From: Paractinoplanes ovalisporus
GTDB taxonomy: Bacteria > Actinomycetota > Actinomycetes > Mycobacteriales > Micromonosporaceae
DNA: 64,000 nucleotides
Direction of reading: 5' to 3'
Assembly (NCBI RefSeq): GCF_016834655.1
Contig: NZ_JAENHP010000002.1
Location: 682,001 to 746,000, forward strand
Part shown: one piece after another, positions 24,646-32,612 of the stretch
How the letters are laid out: each line of letters begins with the position of its first letter
Numbering within the stretch: position 1 is the first letter of the stretch
Made by a program: the position numbers and the translations under genes
The notes under the pieces: model-generated
Told to the model about the DNA's origin: nothing
The model's input: the letters and a program-made list of their open reading frames with translations, nothing else
Database searches by the model: none

Positions 24646-25844
24646 CCGACGACGCTCAATCTTTCCAGGTCGATGGCGACCCGGCTCTGGACATGGGCGA
24701 TGATGCGGCTGAGGTCGTCGCAGTAGACGGACCGGTTCAGGAACCCGGAGCCGAACGAGTAGCGATGTGGATAGTGGCCGGCGCCGCAGAGCCGGTGGAT
24801 CGGACACGAGAGGCACTCCGCGGCGAGTGCACGTACGCCGAGCTGCCGGGCGACGACGCCCGGGTGTCTCAAGGCGTCGTCGAAGGAGTCGGTGGCTACG
24901 TGCAGCCCCGTTTCGCCGGCCCCCGGATAGCTGGCTCGAAGAGTGTCGACCTGTTCGATCGACCCGTCGGACTCGACGACCACCACGGTCACCGGACTCA
25001 ACCCGACATGCTCCGACCGGCTGGCGCCGCCGAGCACCAAGTTGAGGATCTCGTCGAGGATCCTGATTCCGGTCTCCCGGACGGGCGCGTCGTACCACCT
25101 GTCGAATACCGAAATCAGCCAATCGCCGTACGGCGTGAGGCTCGGGCCGGGTCGTGCCGGCGGCCGGTTCCAGTTCGCATGGGGCAGCAGGAAGTCGATG
25201 ACCGGTGGCCGGTAGCGGATCAGAGCCTCATACGTGCCGACCGGATCGGTTTCAGGGTCGACGGCGGACAGGATTCCGGCGAAGTTCGGCCGATAGCGTT
25301 CGCTGGACAACAGAGCGAGGGCTCGTTCGACGGCAGCGGCGCTTCCCCGGCCATCGGCGTACCGGCGGTGGCGGTCGTTGTCGGCCGGAGCACCGTCCAG
25401 GCTGACACCAACCTCCACACCCTCCTCGCCGAGCAGGTCGAGCATTCTCTCGTCGAGAAGGACCCCATTGGTCTGGATGGCGACACGCAGCCGGGCACCG
25501 CCGGCGATGGCGGACCTGAGTTCGGACACGGTGGCCCGTAGTCCTTCGCGGCCGACCATCAAGGGCTCGCCGCCATGGAGGATCACGCGGACCTCGTCGA
25601 GCCGGTGGGTCTCGGCGTGCTCAGCGATGCGCTGCGCCGCGGCCCGGACCACCTCGGGCGCCATCGCCATAGGGCGATCACGCCAAGAGCTGTCGCCCAT
25701 GGTGTAGACGTAGCAATAGTCGCAGGCCAGGTTGCACCGCTGATGGATCTTGAAAACAAAGTCGCGGAACGCATACGGCTGGAATCCGTTTGCGATCAGG
25801 CTCGCCACATCGAGATCGGTCGGCCATCCGCGTGAGCGGATCAT
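24642..25844 (-). CDS. radical SAM/SPASM peptide-maturation enzyme, FxsB-like
   Basis: 400 residues. The radical SAM 4Fe-4S motif is 'CNLACDYCYVY' (Cys37, Cys41, Cys44), followed by the Gly-rich 'ILHGGEPL'. The C-terminal cysteines 'CLSCPIHRLC' plus a distal Cys (344, 347, 353, 375) fit auxiliary-cluster (SPASM-type) binding. ATG 25844 overlaps the stop of the precursor-like gene as ATGA, and its own stop overlaps the HExxH start, so all three are coupled. By family, FxsB-type enzymes install cross-links in the C-terminal part of a small precursor. The exact bond here cannot be read from sequence. Confidence 0.9.
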   Translation of the reverse strand: MIRSRGWPTDLDVASLIANGFQPYAFRDFVFKIHQRCNLACDYCYVYTMGDSSWRDRPMAMAPEVVRAAAQRIAEHAETHRLDEVRVILHGGEPLMVGREGLRATVSELRSAIAGGARLRVAIQTNGVLLDERMLDLLGEEGVEVGVSLDGAPADNDRHRRYADGRGSAAAVERALALLSSERYRPNFAGILSAVDPETDPVGTYEALIRYRPPVIDFLLPHANWNRPPARPGPSLTPYGDWLISVFDRWYDAPVRETGIRILDEILNLVLGGASRSEHVGLSPVTVVVVESDGSIEQVDTLRASYPGAGETGLHVATDSFDDALRHPGVVARQLGVRALAAECLSCPIHRLCGAGHYPHRYSFGSGFLNRSVYCDDLSRIIAHVQSRVAIDLERLSVVG

Positions 25845-26029
25845 GGCGAATTGCCGAATTGGGCTGTCACCTCGCGGCCGTCGGTGACTTCGTCCACCAA
25901 CCGTCGGATAGCCGCCTCCAGAACCGGATTCTCCGCAGGCTCGAGCTGGCTGAGAGGGATCCGGGTGACGTCCGGAACGGCGTCACCACGGGTCTCGGCA
26001 CTATCCGGTGCCCCGGTTGTCTCGCTCAT
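25841..26029 (-). CDS. FxSxx-COOH-like precursor peptide
   Basis: 62 residues; GGAAGG lies 7 bases before ATG 26029. The leader 'DVTRIPLSQLEPAENPVLEA' matches the leader type of FxSxx-COOH peptides (short amphipathic helix before a variable linker). The C-terminus is F-G-N-S-P. The family rule puts Ser two residues after Phe, whereas here that place is Asn and Ser is penultimate. It is first in the operon and overlaps the radical SAM gene by 4 bases, the usual precursor position. The core is therefore an atypical variant, or the enzyme pair uses Phe, Asn or Ser in another way. Confidence 0.8.
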   Translation of the reverse strand: MSETTGAPDSAETRGDAVPDVTRIPLSQLEPAENPVLEAAIRRLVDEVTDGREVTAQFGNSP

Positions 26030-26330
26030 CCACCAGCCTTCCGCGTCCGCGGCTTGGACAAGTCACGGTCTTGACGCAAATTCCGTAACCTCCCGCGCTC
26101 GCTCGCGCGGCTGCCGTTCCGGATGACCCGGAACCGCGAACGCTCTCGCGAGACTACCGCGGATCCTCCTGCCGAGAATTTCCGACACACCATACTGCGG
26201 CGCTGGTCGACGGCCCACGGCGGCACGTCACGATCGTGTGACCATCGGTCCTGATGCGAACGGATGCGCCGGCGTGATGGTGGCAGGGAGGGCGGCCGGA
26301 CTAGCGTCCTTTGGGGAAGGAGCGTGAACC
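26030..26330. promoter_or_regulatory. divergent promoter region between peptide operon and aldehyde dehydrogenase 1
   Basis: 301 bp without a gene. It contains a perfect inverted repeat GTTCCGG-ATGAC-CCGGAAC (26115-26133) roughly in the middle, a candidate operator for either side. Ribosome-binding sites lie at both ends: GGAAGG (minus, 26037-26042) and GGGGAAGGAG (plus, 26313-26322). No -35/-10 pair is obvious. Confidence 0.5.
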
Positions 26331-27794
26331 GTGGAGGATTTTCGCCTTTTCATCGACGGGGAATCGGTCGATTCGATCAGCGGTCAGGTCTTCGAGTCGA
26401 TGAACCCCTACACGAGCCGGCCCTGGGCCCGGGTGGCCGATGGTGCTACCGAGGATGTGGATCGGGCGGTGGAGGCGGCCCGCAAGGCGTTCGACGGGCC
26501 GTGGGGGAGCATGAGCGGGTTTCAGCGGGCCGCGGTCATGCGGAAATGTGCCGACGCCCTGGACGCCAACGCTGAGCGGCTGGCCGAACTCGAGGTCAGT
26601 GACTCCGGCAAGCTCATGCGCGAGATGCGCGGCCAGATGGCGGGCCTGTCGTCCTGGTTCCTCTACTTCGCGGGGCTGGCCGACAAACTCGAGGGCGCCA
26701 CCGTGCCGCTCGCGAACCCGGATTACTTCGCTTATACGCGGAAGGAACCGGTCGGGGTCGTCGGGTGCATCACGCCCTGGAACAGCCCGCTGCTGCTGTT
26801 CACGTGGAAGCTGGCGCCGCTGCTGGCGGCCGGCAACACGTGCGTGGTGAAGCCGTCGGAGCATTCGCCGTGCTCGACGGTGGCCTTCGCCGAGATTCTG
26901 ACCGAGGCCGGGCTACCGCCGGGTGTCGTCAACGTCGTGACCGGCTGGAACCGGGAGACGGGGGAGGCGCTGGCCGGTCATCCGGGGATCGACAAGGTCG
27001 CGTTCACCGGGTCGACGGCCACCGGCATCGCGGTGGGGCGGGCCGCGATGGGCAACGTCAACCGGGCCACCCTGGAACTGGGCGGCAAGTCGTGTCAGCT
27101 CGTGTTCCCCGACGCCGATCTCGACGCGGCGGCCAACGGGGTGGTGGCCGGGGTCTTCGCCGCGACCGGGCAGACGTGCATGGCCGGGTCGCGGCTCGTC
27201 GTGCACGAGGACGTGGCCGAGCCGCTGGTGGAGCGGATCGTGGCCCGCGCGAACGCCATCAAGCTCGGCGACCCGATGGACCCGGCGACCGAGATGGGGC
27301 CGGTGGCGAATCTTCCCCAGTACGAGAAGGTTCTCGGCTACCTGAAGACCGCCCGCGACGAGGGCGGCGCCTTCGCCGCGGGCGGGGAGCCGACGGGAGA
27401 CGGCCTGTTCGTCCGGCCGACCGTCATCACCGGCGTCGACCCACGATCGACGGTCGTACGGGAAGAGATCTTCGGGCCGGTGCTGAGTGTCTACACCTTC
27501 ACGGGCGACGAGGAAGAGGGCGTACGGCTGGCCAACGAGACCGCGTACGGGCTGGCCGGCGCCGTGTGGACCAAGGACGTGCACCGGGCGCACCGCGTGG
27601 CCGCGAAGATCCGCGCCGGGACTGTGTGGATCAACGCCTACCGGGTGGTCGCCCCCGGCATGCCGTTCGGCGGCTACGGAATATCCGGGATCGGCCGCGA
27701 GAACGGGCTCGCGGCCGTCGAGGAGTACCTGGAGACGAAGTCGGTCTACGTCGAACTGACCGGCGAGCTGCGCGACCCGTTCAAGCTGGGCTGA
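26331..27794 (+). CDS. NAD(P)-dependent aldehyde dehydrogenase 1
   Basis: 487 residues from GTG 26331, 8 bases after GGGGAAGGAG. The ALDH superfamily fold is complete: 'GCITPWNSPLL' (Asn of the oxyanion hole), 'AFTGSTATG' coenzyme loop, general base Glu in 'LELGGKSCQLVF', and nucleophile Cys in 'TGQTCMAGSR'. The C-terminal 'EIFGPVL' is present. It oxidises an aldehyde to the acid in the cytosol; it may act after the GMC alcohol oxidases of this island (inference). It ends exactly where the convergent second ALDH ends, with no base between the stops. Confidence 0.93.
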   Translation: MEDFRLFIDGESVDSISGQVFESMNPYTSRPWARVADGATEDVDRAVEAARKAFDGPWGSMSGFQRAAVMRKCADALDANAERLAELEVSDSGKLMREMRGQMAGLSSWFLYFAGLADKLEGATVPLANPDYFAYTRKEPVGVVGCITPWNSPLLLFTWKLAPLLAAGNTCVVKPSEHSPCSTVAFAEILTEAGLPPGVVNVVTGWNRETGEALAGHPGIDKVAFTGSTATGIAVGRAAMGNVNRATLELGGKSCQLVFPDADLDAAANGVVAGVFAATGQTCMAGSRLVVHEDVAEPLVERIVARANAIKLGDPMDPATEMGPVANLPQYEKVLGYLKTARDEGGAFAAGGEPTGDGLFVRPTVITGVDPRSTVVREEIFGPVLSVYTFTGDEEEGVRLANETAYGLAGAVWTKDVHRAHRVAAKIRAGTVWINAYRVVAPGMPFGGYGISGIGRENGLAAVEEYLETKSVYVELTGELRDPFKLG

Positions 27795-29273
27795 TCAGCC
27801 CCACAGGGGGAAGCGTGGGGCTCCGAGGTCGATGTTGATGGTCTTGGGGGCGCTGTATTCCAGCAGCGTCTCCCAGGACAGCTCGCGACCGAACCCGCTG
27901 TCCTTCACGCCTCCCATGGGGGCCCCGGCGGGCAGGTCGAACCACTTGTTGACCCACACGATGCCGGCCTCCAGGTCGCCGGCGATGCGGTGCGCTCGGG
28001 CCAGGTCGGTGGTCCAGACGCCGGAAGCCAGGCCGTAACGGGTGTTGTTGGCTCGGGCCACCACCTCGTCGTAGTCGGTGAACGTCTCGGCCACCGTGAC
28101 CGGGCCGAAGACCTCGCTCGTGACGATGTCCGCCTTGCCGGTGGGGTCGTGGAGGACCGTGGGGCGTACGAAGAAACCGTTCTTGTTCGCGGGCTCCAGC
28201 GCCAGGTCCTCGTCGCCTGCCAGGACCCGTACGCCCTCCTCGCGGGCCCGGCCCACGTGGCCCAGCACGCGCTCGAAGTGGGGGCGCGAGACGAGGGGGC
28301 CGACCTGGGTGTCGGGGTCGAGGGCGTCGCCGACCTTGATCGAGCGGGCCAGCTTCGCGAAGCGGTCGAGGAAGTCGTCGGCGATGGTGGCGTGCAGCAG
28401 CAGGCGGGAGGAGGCGATGCAGGCCTCGCCGTTGGCCAGGTAGATGCCCATCGCGGCGTCGGCCACGGCCCGGTCGAGGTCGGCGTCCTCGGCCACGATC
28501 ATCGAGCTCTTGCCGCCCAGTTCCATGATCGTGGGGGTCAGCACGGCCGCGGCCGAGGTCATCACCGCGCGGGCGGTCGGTCCGCCGCCGGTGAGCGTCA
28601 CCTTGGCCACGTCGGGGTGGCCGGCCAGCGTGGCGCCGACCACCGGGCCGCCGGTCACCACGTTGAGCACGCCCGCGGGCAGCAGGTCGGCAATGAGCTT
28701 CACGAACTCGAGCACGCTGGCCGAGGCGAACTCGCTGGGCTTGAGCACGACCGTGTTGCCGGCGGCCAGGGCGGGGGCGATCTTGTTGGCGGTGGTGATC
28801 AGGGGCGAGTTCCAGGGCAGGATGGCCGCGACCACGCCGAGCGGCTCGCGCACGGTGTAGACGAGGCTGTGCGGGTCCTCGACCGGGATCTGGTCGCCGC
28901 GGTGCGAACGGACGATGCCGGCGTAGTAGCGGTAGATCGCGGCGCTGGCCGGCACGTCGGCGATGGCCACCTCCCGTACGGGACGGCCGTTCTCGGTCGG
29001 CAGCAGGCGCGCGAACAGGTCGGCGTTGGCCTCGATGCGGTCGGCGATCTGGGCCAGCAGCGCCTGCCGGGTCGCCACGGACGACTTCCGCCAGGACGGG
29101 AGCGCCCGGCGGGCCGCCTCGACCGCGGCTTCCGCGTCGGCCGCGGTGCCGTCGGCGATCGCCGCCCACGGGCTGCCCAGGCTCGGGTCGACGGCCTCGA
29201 AGGAGTGCGGAGCGGCCACCCAGTCGCCGCCGACGAACATCCGGTAGTCCGCGTCGGGACGGAATCGCTCCAT
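27795..29273 (-). CDS. NAD(P)-dependent aldehyde dehydrogenase 2
   Basis: 492 residues; ATG 29273 is chosen because GAGGAG lies just upstream and the protein then begins like other ALDHs ('MERFRPDADYRMFVGGDW'). Key motifs are 'AAILPWNSPLI', general base Glu in 'MELGGKSSMIVA', nucleophile Cys in 'NGEACIASSR', and 'EVFGPV'. It is divergent from the second IclR gene, with a candidate operator at 29340 between them, and its stop abuts that of ALDH 1. Sequence blocks differ enough from ALDH 1 to suggest a different substrate range. Confidence 0.93.
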   Translation of the reverse strand: MERFRPDADYRMFVGGDWVAAPHSFEAVDPSLGSPWAAIADGTAADAEAAVEAARRALPSWRKSSVATRQALLAQIADRIEANADLFARLLPTENGRPVREVAIADVPASAAIYRYYAGIVRSHRGDQIPVEDPHSLVYTVREPLGVVAAILPWNSPLITTANKIAPALAAGNTVVLKPSEFASASVLEFVKLIADLLPAGVLNVVTGGPVVGATLAGHPDVAKVTLTGGGPTARAVMTSAAAVLTPTIMELGGKSSMIVAEDADLDRAVADAAMGIYLANGEACIASSRLLLHATIADDFLDRFAKLARSIKVGDALDPDTQVGPLVSRPHFERVLGHVGRAREEGVRVLAGDEDLALEPANKNGFFVRPTVLHDPTGKADIVTSEVFGPVTVAETFTDYDEVVARANNTRYGLASGVWTTDLARAHRIAGDLEAGIVWVNKWFDLPAGAPMGGVKDSGFGRELSWETLLEYSAPKTINIDLGAPRFPLWG

Positions 29274-29339
29274 GACACTCCTCAGGTCGGCGGGAACCCC
29301 AGCCTCGCCGGGCCGGACACACAGCGGCAACCAGCGCGT

Positions 29340-29352
29340 TCCGGTCACCGGA
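29340..29352. promoter_or_regulatory. candidate IclR operator, TCCG-N5-CGGA
   Basis: TCCGGTCACCGGA is a perfect palindrome around its central C. It lies 108 bp before the second IclR gene and 67 bp before divergent ALDH 2. It differs by one base from the site at 5009 beside the ABC importer. Confidence 0.45.
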
Positions 29353-29459
29353 CCCGGGCCGAACGGGCGGAAATTACTGTCTGCCCGGCAGCGGCAACCC
29401 TACGCGACCCGGAGCTATCGTCGGGAGGGCAAGATCCACAAGCGTGGAGGGAGCCGCCC

Positions 29460-30266
29460 GTGACCGACCTCGCATTCCGCATCCCGCCCGACGTCGAGCT
29501 CGACGAAGAGACCGGCACCCCGAAATCCGTCCTGGGCAAGGCGCAGCTGCTGCTGGCCGCGTTCGGGGCCGGCGCCATCCAGCTCCGGCTGACCGAGCTG
29601 AGCCGCCGCTCGGGGGTCCCGAAGGCCTCGGCCTACCGTCTCGCCCAGGAGCTCGTGCAGTGGGGCCTGCTGGAGCGGGTCGGCAACAGCTACCAGCTCG
29701 GCATGCGCGTCTTCGAGCTGGGCCAGCGCGTGCCGGTGGCCGCGATCCTGCGCCGCGTGTCGCGTCCGGCCCTGGTCGACCTCTATGCGGCGACCCGGGC
29801 CACGGTGCACCTGATCGTCCCCGACGGCACCCATGTCCTGTTCCTCGAGAAGATCGCGGGCGCGGCCAACGTGCTCACCCACTCCGAGGTCGGCGGGCGG
29901 CTCCCGGCCAGCTGCTCGGCCTCGGGCAAGCTGTTCCTCGCGCTGCGCCCCGACGGGCGGGCGGCCTTCGCCGAGCTCAGCCGGCACGGCCTGATGCGCC
30001 CCACCACGCGCAGCGTGCCCACCCTGGAAGCCCTGGACGGCCAGCTGGCCGAGGTGCGCAAGCGGGGCTACAGCGTCGAGCTGGAGGAGATGCTGGTCGG
30101 GCACAGTTCGCTGGCCGTGCCGGTCGTCGACGCGTACGGGGAAATTTATGCCGCCGTGTCGATCACGTTGCCCACCAGCCAGTTGATCGTGCCCCGCCTG
30201 CTGCCGATCGTGCAGGCGACGGCGGGGCTCATCCACCGAGCGGTCGAGCAGCGTACGGCCGCTTAG
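29460..30266 (+). CDS. IclR-family transcriptional regulator 2
   Basis: 268 residues from GTG 29460, 6 bases after GGAGGGAG. The winged HTH is 'LTELSRRSGVPKASAYRLAQ'. The ligand domain contains 'GGRLPASCSASGKLFLA' and 'HSSLAVPVVD'. It is a paralogue of the regulator at 1413, with matching 'SVLGK', 'QELVQWGLLER' and 'FELGQRVP'. Divergent from ALDH 2, it is the likely local regulator. The related palindromes near both paralogues suggest overlapping regulons. It ends tail-to-tail with the ectodomain frame, overlapping by about 3 bases. Confidence 0.92.
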   Translation: MTDLAFRIPPDVELDEETGTPKSVLGKAQLLLAAFGAGAIQLRLTELSRRSGVPKASAYRLAQELVQWGLLERVGNSYQLGMRVFELGQRVPVAAILRRVSRPALVDLYAATRATVHLIVPDGTHVLFLEKIAGAANVLTHSEVGGRLPASCSASGKLFLALRPDGRAAFAELSRHGLMRPTTRSVPTLEALDGQLAEVRKRGYSVELEEMLVGHSSLAVPVVDAYGEIYAAVSITLPTSQLIVPRLLPIVQATAGLIHRAVEQRTAA

Positions 30267-30883
30267 GATCCGCTGACCTGCACGTTGCTGAGGGTGGCCT
30301 GGGCGCCCCAGGCCCGGATGGCGACGCCGCCGCACTCGACTTGCGGCACGTCGTAGGCCGCCACCTCCCGCCCGTCGATGGTGATGGTCATGGCCGACCC
30401 GGTGGCCGAGACGATCACGTGCCGCCGGCTGGTCAGGTCGGGGGCCGGAGTCGGCGCGACGGTGACCGACCACGCCCCACCCGGCAGCTCGGCGGGCCGC
30501 ACGTACGGACCGGGCCGGGCTGCCACGTCCGCGGTCTGCCACTCGTACTGCACCGAGTAGCCGTGCGGCTGGTCGCCCTCGAGCCGGCTGCGCGGCGCGA
30601 CCCCGATGCCGAAGTTGCCGTTCGTCCCGGCCGCCCGGGCTTGCAGGTCGAACTCGACCTCGGCGGCGCAGTGCTCGTCGGCCTGATAGAAGCCCCAGAG
30701 GTGGTCGTACTGGCCGTCGCCGGTCGGGGTGGTGATGGTCAGGGTGTTGCCATCGACCGCGGCGGGGAAGTCGGACCACTGCCGGCCGAAGACGGCGAAG
30801 TCCGACGAGTCGGCCGGCAGGAGCTGCAGCCGCTCCGTGTGGTCGGGCCGGACCGCGTACGCCGTACCGGCCAGAACCGCCAC
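30263..30883 (-). CDS. transmembrane + ectodomain part of a Ser/Thr kinase, in a shifted frame
   Basis: 206 residues from GTG 30883, but the frame is open further upstream and reads R-R-R-A-L-L-A-A-T-S-A-A-L-V-A-V-L-A, a membrane segment that directly continues the kinase. The rest ('FPAAVDGNTLTITTP', 'AEVEFDLQARA', 'GVAIRAWGAQATLSNVQVSG') is a beta-sandwich of the laminin-G/DUF1080 kind, expected outside the cell. It most probably is the C-terminal half of the kinase at 31857, separated by a one-base shift near 30916-30925. Independent translation from GTG 30883 would cut the membrane segment and is less likely. Confidence 0.6.
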   Translation of the reverse strand: MAVLAGTAYAVRPDHTERLQLLPADSSDFAVFGRQWSDFPAAVDGNTLTITTPTGDGQYDHLWGFYQADEHCAAEVEFDLQARAAGTNGNFGIGVAPRSRLEGDQPHGYSVQYEWQTADVAARPGPYVRPAELPGGAWSVTVAPTPAPDLTSRRHVIVSATGSAMTITIDGREVAAYDVPQVECGGVAIRAWGAQATLSNVQVSGS

Positions 30884-31857
30884 GAGCGCGGCCGAGGTCG
30901 CCGCCAGGAGGGCACGCCGGCGGCCGGGTCCAGACCGGTCCGGTCCGCCGGGTCGGGTGACAGATAGCGGGCGATCAGCTCGCGGACGGTCCCGGACGCC
31001 GGCCCCCAGTTCGTCCCGTCCAGTCGGCTGCGTACCTCGTCGTAGTAGTCGGGGTCCTCGGCACTGGGCGGCGCCTCACCGACGAGGAAGGAGAAGGCGA
31101 CCGCCCCGAGCGAGAACAGGTCGGAGGCGGCGGCCCGGGGCCGTTCCGGAGCGGCCAGAACCTCCGGGGCGGCATAGCGCGGCGTGCACAACCCACGGCG
31201 GGACGCGTCCGAGTCGAGGCGGGTGATCGCGCCGGTGTCGACCAGGACGAGCCCCCGGTCCGCGGTGATCAGGCAGTTGCCCGGCTTGATGTCACCGTGG
31301 GCGATCGGGTTGTTCTCGGTGCGGGTGGCCGAATGCAGCAGGTCGATCGTCCGGGCCAGGTCCCGCACCCAGCCCGCACGTTCGCGGGCGGACACCTTCC
31401 GCTGCTCCAGGACGACGGCCGGCGGCGTCCCGTCGATCCATTCCATGACGAGGTACGGGGTCTGGTAGGCCCCGGAGGACGCCGGGCTGACCGCTCCCAG
31501 GAACAGCTTCTGAACCTGCACCATGTGCTTGTTGCCGGTGAGCCCGAGCAGCAGCCCGACCTGGCTGTCGAGGTGCGCCAGAGTGCCGTCGTGGGGCCAG
31601 TCGCGGGCGGCGCCGGCCGGGCGGCGGTATTCCTTGAGCGCGACCATCCGGGTGGAGTCGTGCCCGGAGCCGGCGAAGCGGGCCTTGAAGACGGCGCCTT
31701 CGAAGCCACCCCCGACGTATTCCAGGCGCTCGTAGAGGGCGGGCTCGTGCACCGGCCCCACCCACGTGCCCTCCGAGGGCACCGGCGGAACCGGGCGGGG
31801 GGCCGCGGGCACGGCGTCGGACGCTTCCGTGGCGCCCCGGTGGTCAGGCTCCGTCAT
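30739..31857 (-). CDS. Ser/Thr protein kinase (PknB-like), frame lost after the kinase domain
   Basis: 372 residues as read. The kinase domain (about residues 40-310) has a Gly loop 'YVGGGFEGAVFKA', catalytic 'HGDIKPGNCLI', 'DTG' in place of DFG, and 'CTPRYAAPEVL'. After 'DRTGLDPAA' (about residue 310) the frame becomes Arg/Pro/Trp-rich non-protein-like sequence to the stop at 30739. The -1 frame carries a membrane segment and ectodomain, so a one-base deletion (for example one C lost in GCCGCCGGCG near 30916-30925), a sequencing error or recoding splits the protein. It overlaps the FHA-like gene by 14 bases, a usual kinase-substrate pairing. Confidence 0.8.
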   Translation of the reverse strand: MTEPDHRGATEASDAVPAAPRPVPPVPSEGTWVGPVHEPALYERLEYVGGGFEGAVFKARFAGSGHDSTRMVALKEYRRPAGAARDWPHDGTLAHLDSQVGLLLGLTGNKHMVQVQKLFLGAVSPASSGAYQTPYLVMEWIDGTPPAVVLEQRKVSARERAGWVRDLARTIDLLHSATRTENNPIAHGDIKPGNCLITADRGLVLVDTGAITRLDSDASRRGLCTPRYAAPEVLAAPERPRAAASDLFSLGAVAFSFLVGEAPPSAEDPDYYDEVRSRLDGTNWGPASGTVRELIARYLSPDPADRTGLDPAAGVPSWRRPRPRSWRFWPVRRTRSGPTTRSGCSSCRPTRRTSPSSAGSGPTSPPRSMATP

Positions 31858-32608
31858 CGTCCACGTTCGCTTCGAAGCGGGCCAGGTCGGCCTCTGTCAC
31901 GTTGCCGGACCGGATCGCCCAGTGCGCCAGCCGGTCGACGACCCGCGACGACCCGGCCGGCTCCCCGCCCTCGGCGATCAGGTCGGGGATCTCGTGCTCG
32001 TAGGTCAGCCAGTGCCGCAACTCGTCGAGGTTGTTGCGGATCGTTCCCGCCTTGTAGTGGTAGCCGTAGTCGGCGAGCAGGACTTCGAGTTCGGCGTAGG
32101 TCGGGACCCGGCCCCGCTTGCCGAAGGACTTCATCATCGGCAGGCAGAGCGCGCACAGGAACAGACGATGCCGGTGTCTCATCGTCTCGAGCCGGCGGAA
32201 CCCGGCCGTCGGCGTGCCGCCCACCGGCGCGGTGCCCGGTCCGGCGAGTTCGCGGGCATCGATCATGATCCGATGTTCGCCGGCCCGCCCTGCGAGGCTC
32301 AGACGCACCACGCCGTGCGGATGGGTGCCGCTGACCATCAGCGGCGCGATCTCGTACTGCGGGCCGGGGATGGCCGCGACCGTCAGGGCCCGCTTGTCAC
32401 TGAGGTTGAAGATGAGCACCCCGTCCGGCCGGCATTCCAGCCGGCCGGCCCGGCGGGGGACACGCAGGTCTTCCGGGGCGCCGCCGATCGACAGGTCACC
32501 GTCGCCCACGGCCCGCCCGAAGTGCAGGGACTCACCGGGGGCGAGGCGGCGTTCGAAGTCTCCCGAGCTGATCACAGCCGCGGGAACGTGCTCGTCCCGT
32601 TCGGTCAT
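31844..32608 (-). CDS. divergent FHA-like domain protein
   Basis: 254 residues. The N-terminal 100 residues resemble a forkhead-associated domain ('LAPGESLHFGR', then 'LIFNLSDKRALTV' and 'YEIAP'), though the classical Ser-x-x-His after the Gly-Arg loop reads 'RVPRRAGRLEC'. The C-terminal part ('RVPTYAELEVLLADYG', 'TIRNNLDELRHWL') looks like a winged-helix or helical module. It lies 4 bases after the I36 inhibitor gene and overlaps the kinase gene, so it is probably a phosphopeptide-binding partner or substrate of that kinase (inference). No ribosome-binding site is visible, consistent with coupling. Confidence 0.65.
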   Translation of the reverse strand: MTERDEHVPAAVISSGDFERRLAPGESLHFGRAVGDGDLSIGGAPEDLRVPRRAGRLECRPDGVLIFNLSDKRALTVAAIPGPQYEIAPLMVSGTHPHGVVRLSLAGRAGEHRIMIDARELAGPGTAPVGGTPTAGFRRLETMRHRHRLFLCALCLPMMKSFGKRGRVPTYAELEVLLADYGYHYKAGTIRNNLDELRHWLTYEHEIPDLIAEGGEPAGSSRVVDRLAHWAIRSGNVTEADLARFEANVDDDGA

Positions 32609-32612
32609 GTCG

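Noticed and set aside
26115..26133. GTTCCGG-N5-CCGGAAC as a fifth IclR site
   Set aside because: The TCCG and CGGA halves are 7 bp apart rather than 5, so it does not fit the shared spacing; kept only as an unassigned palindrome.
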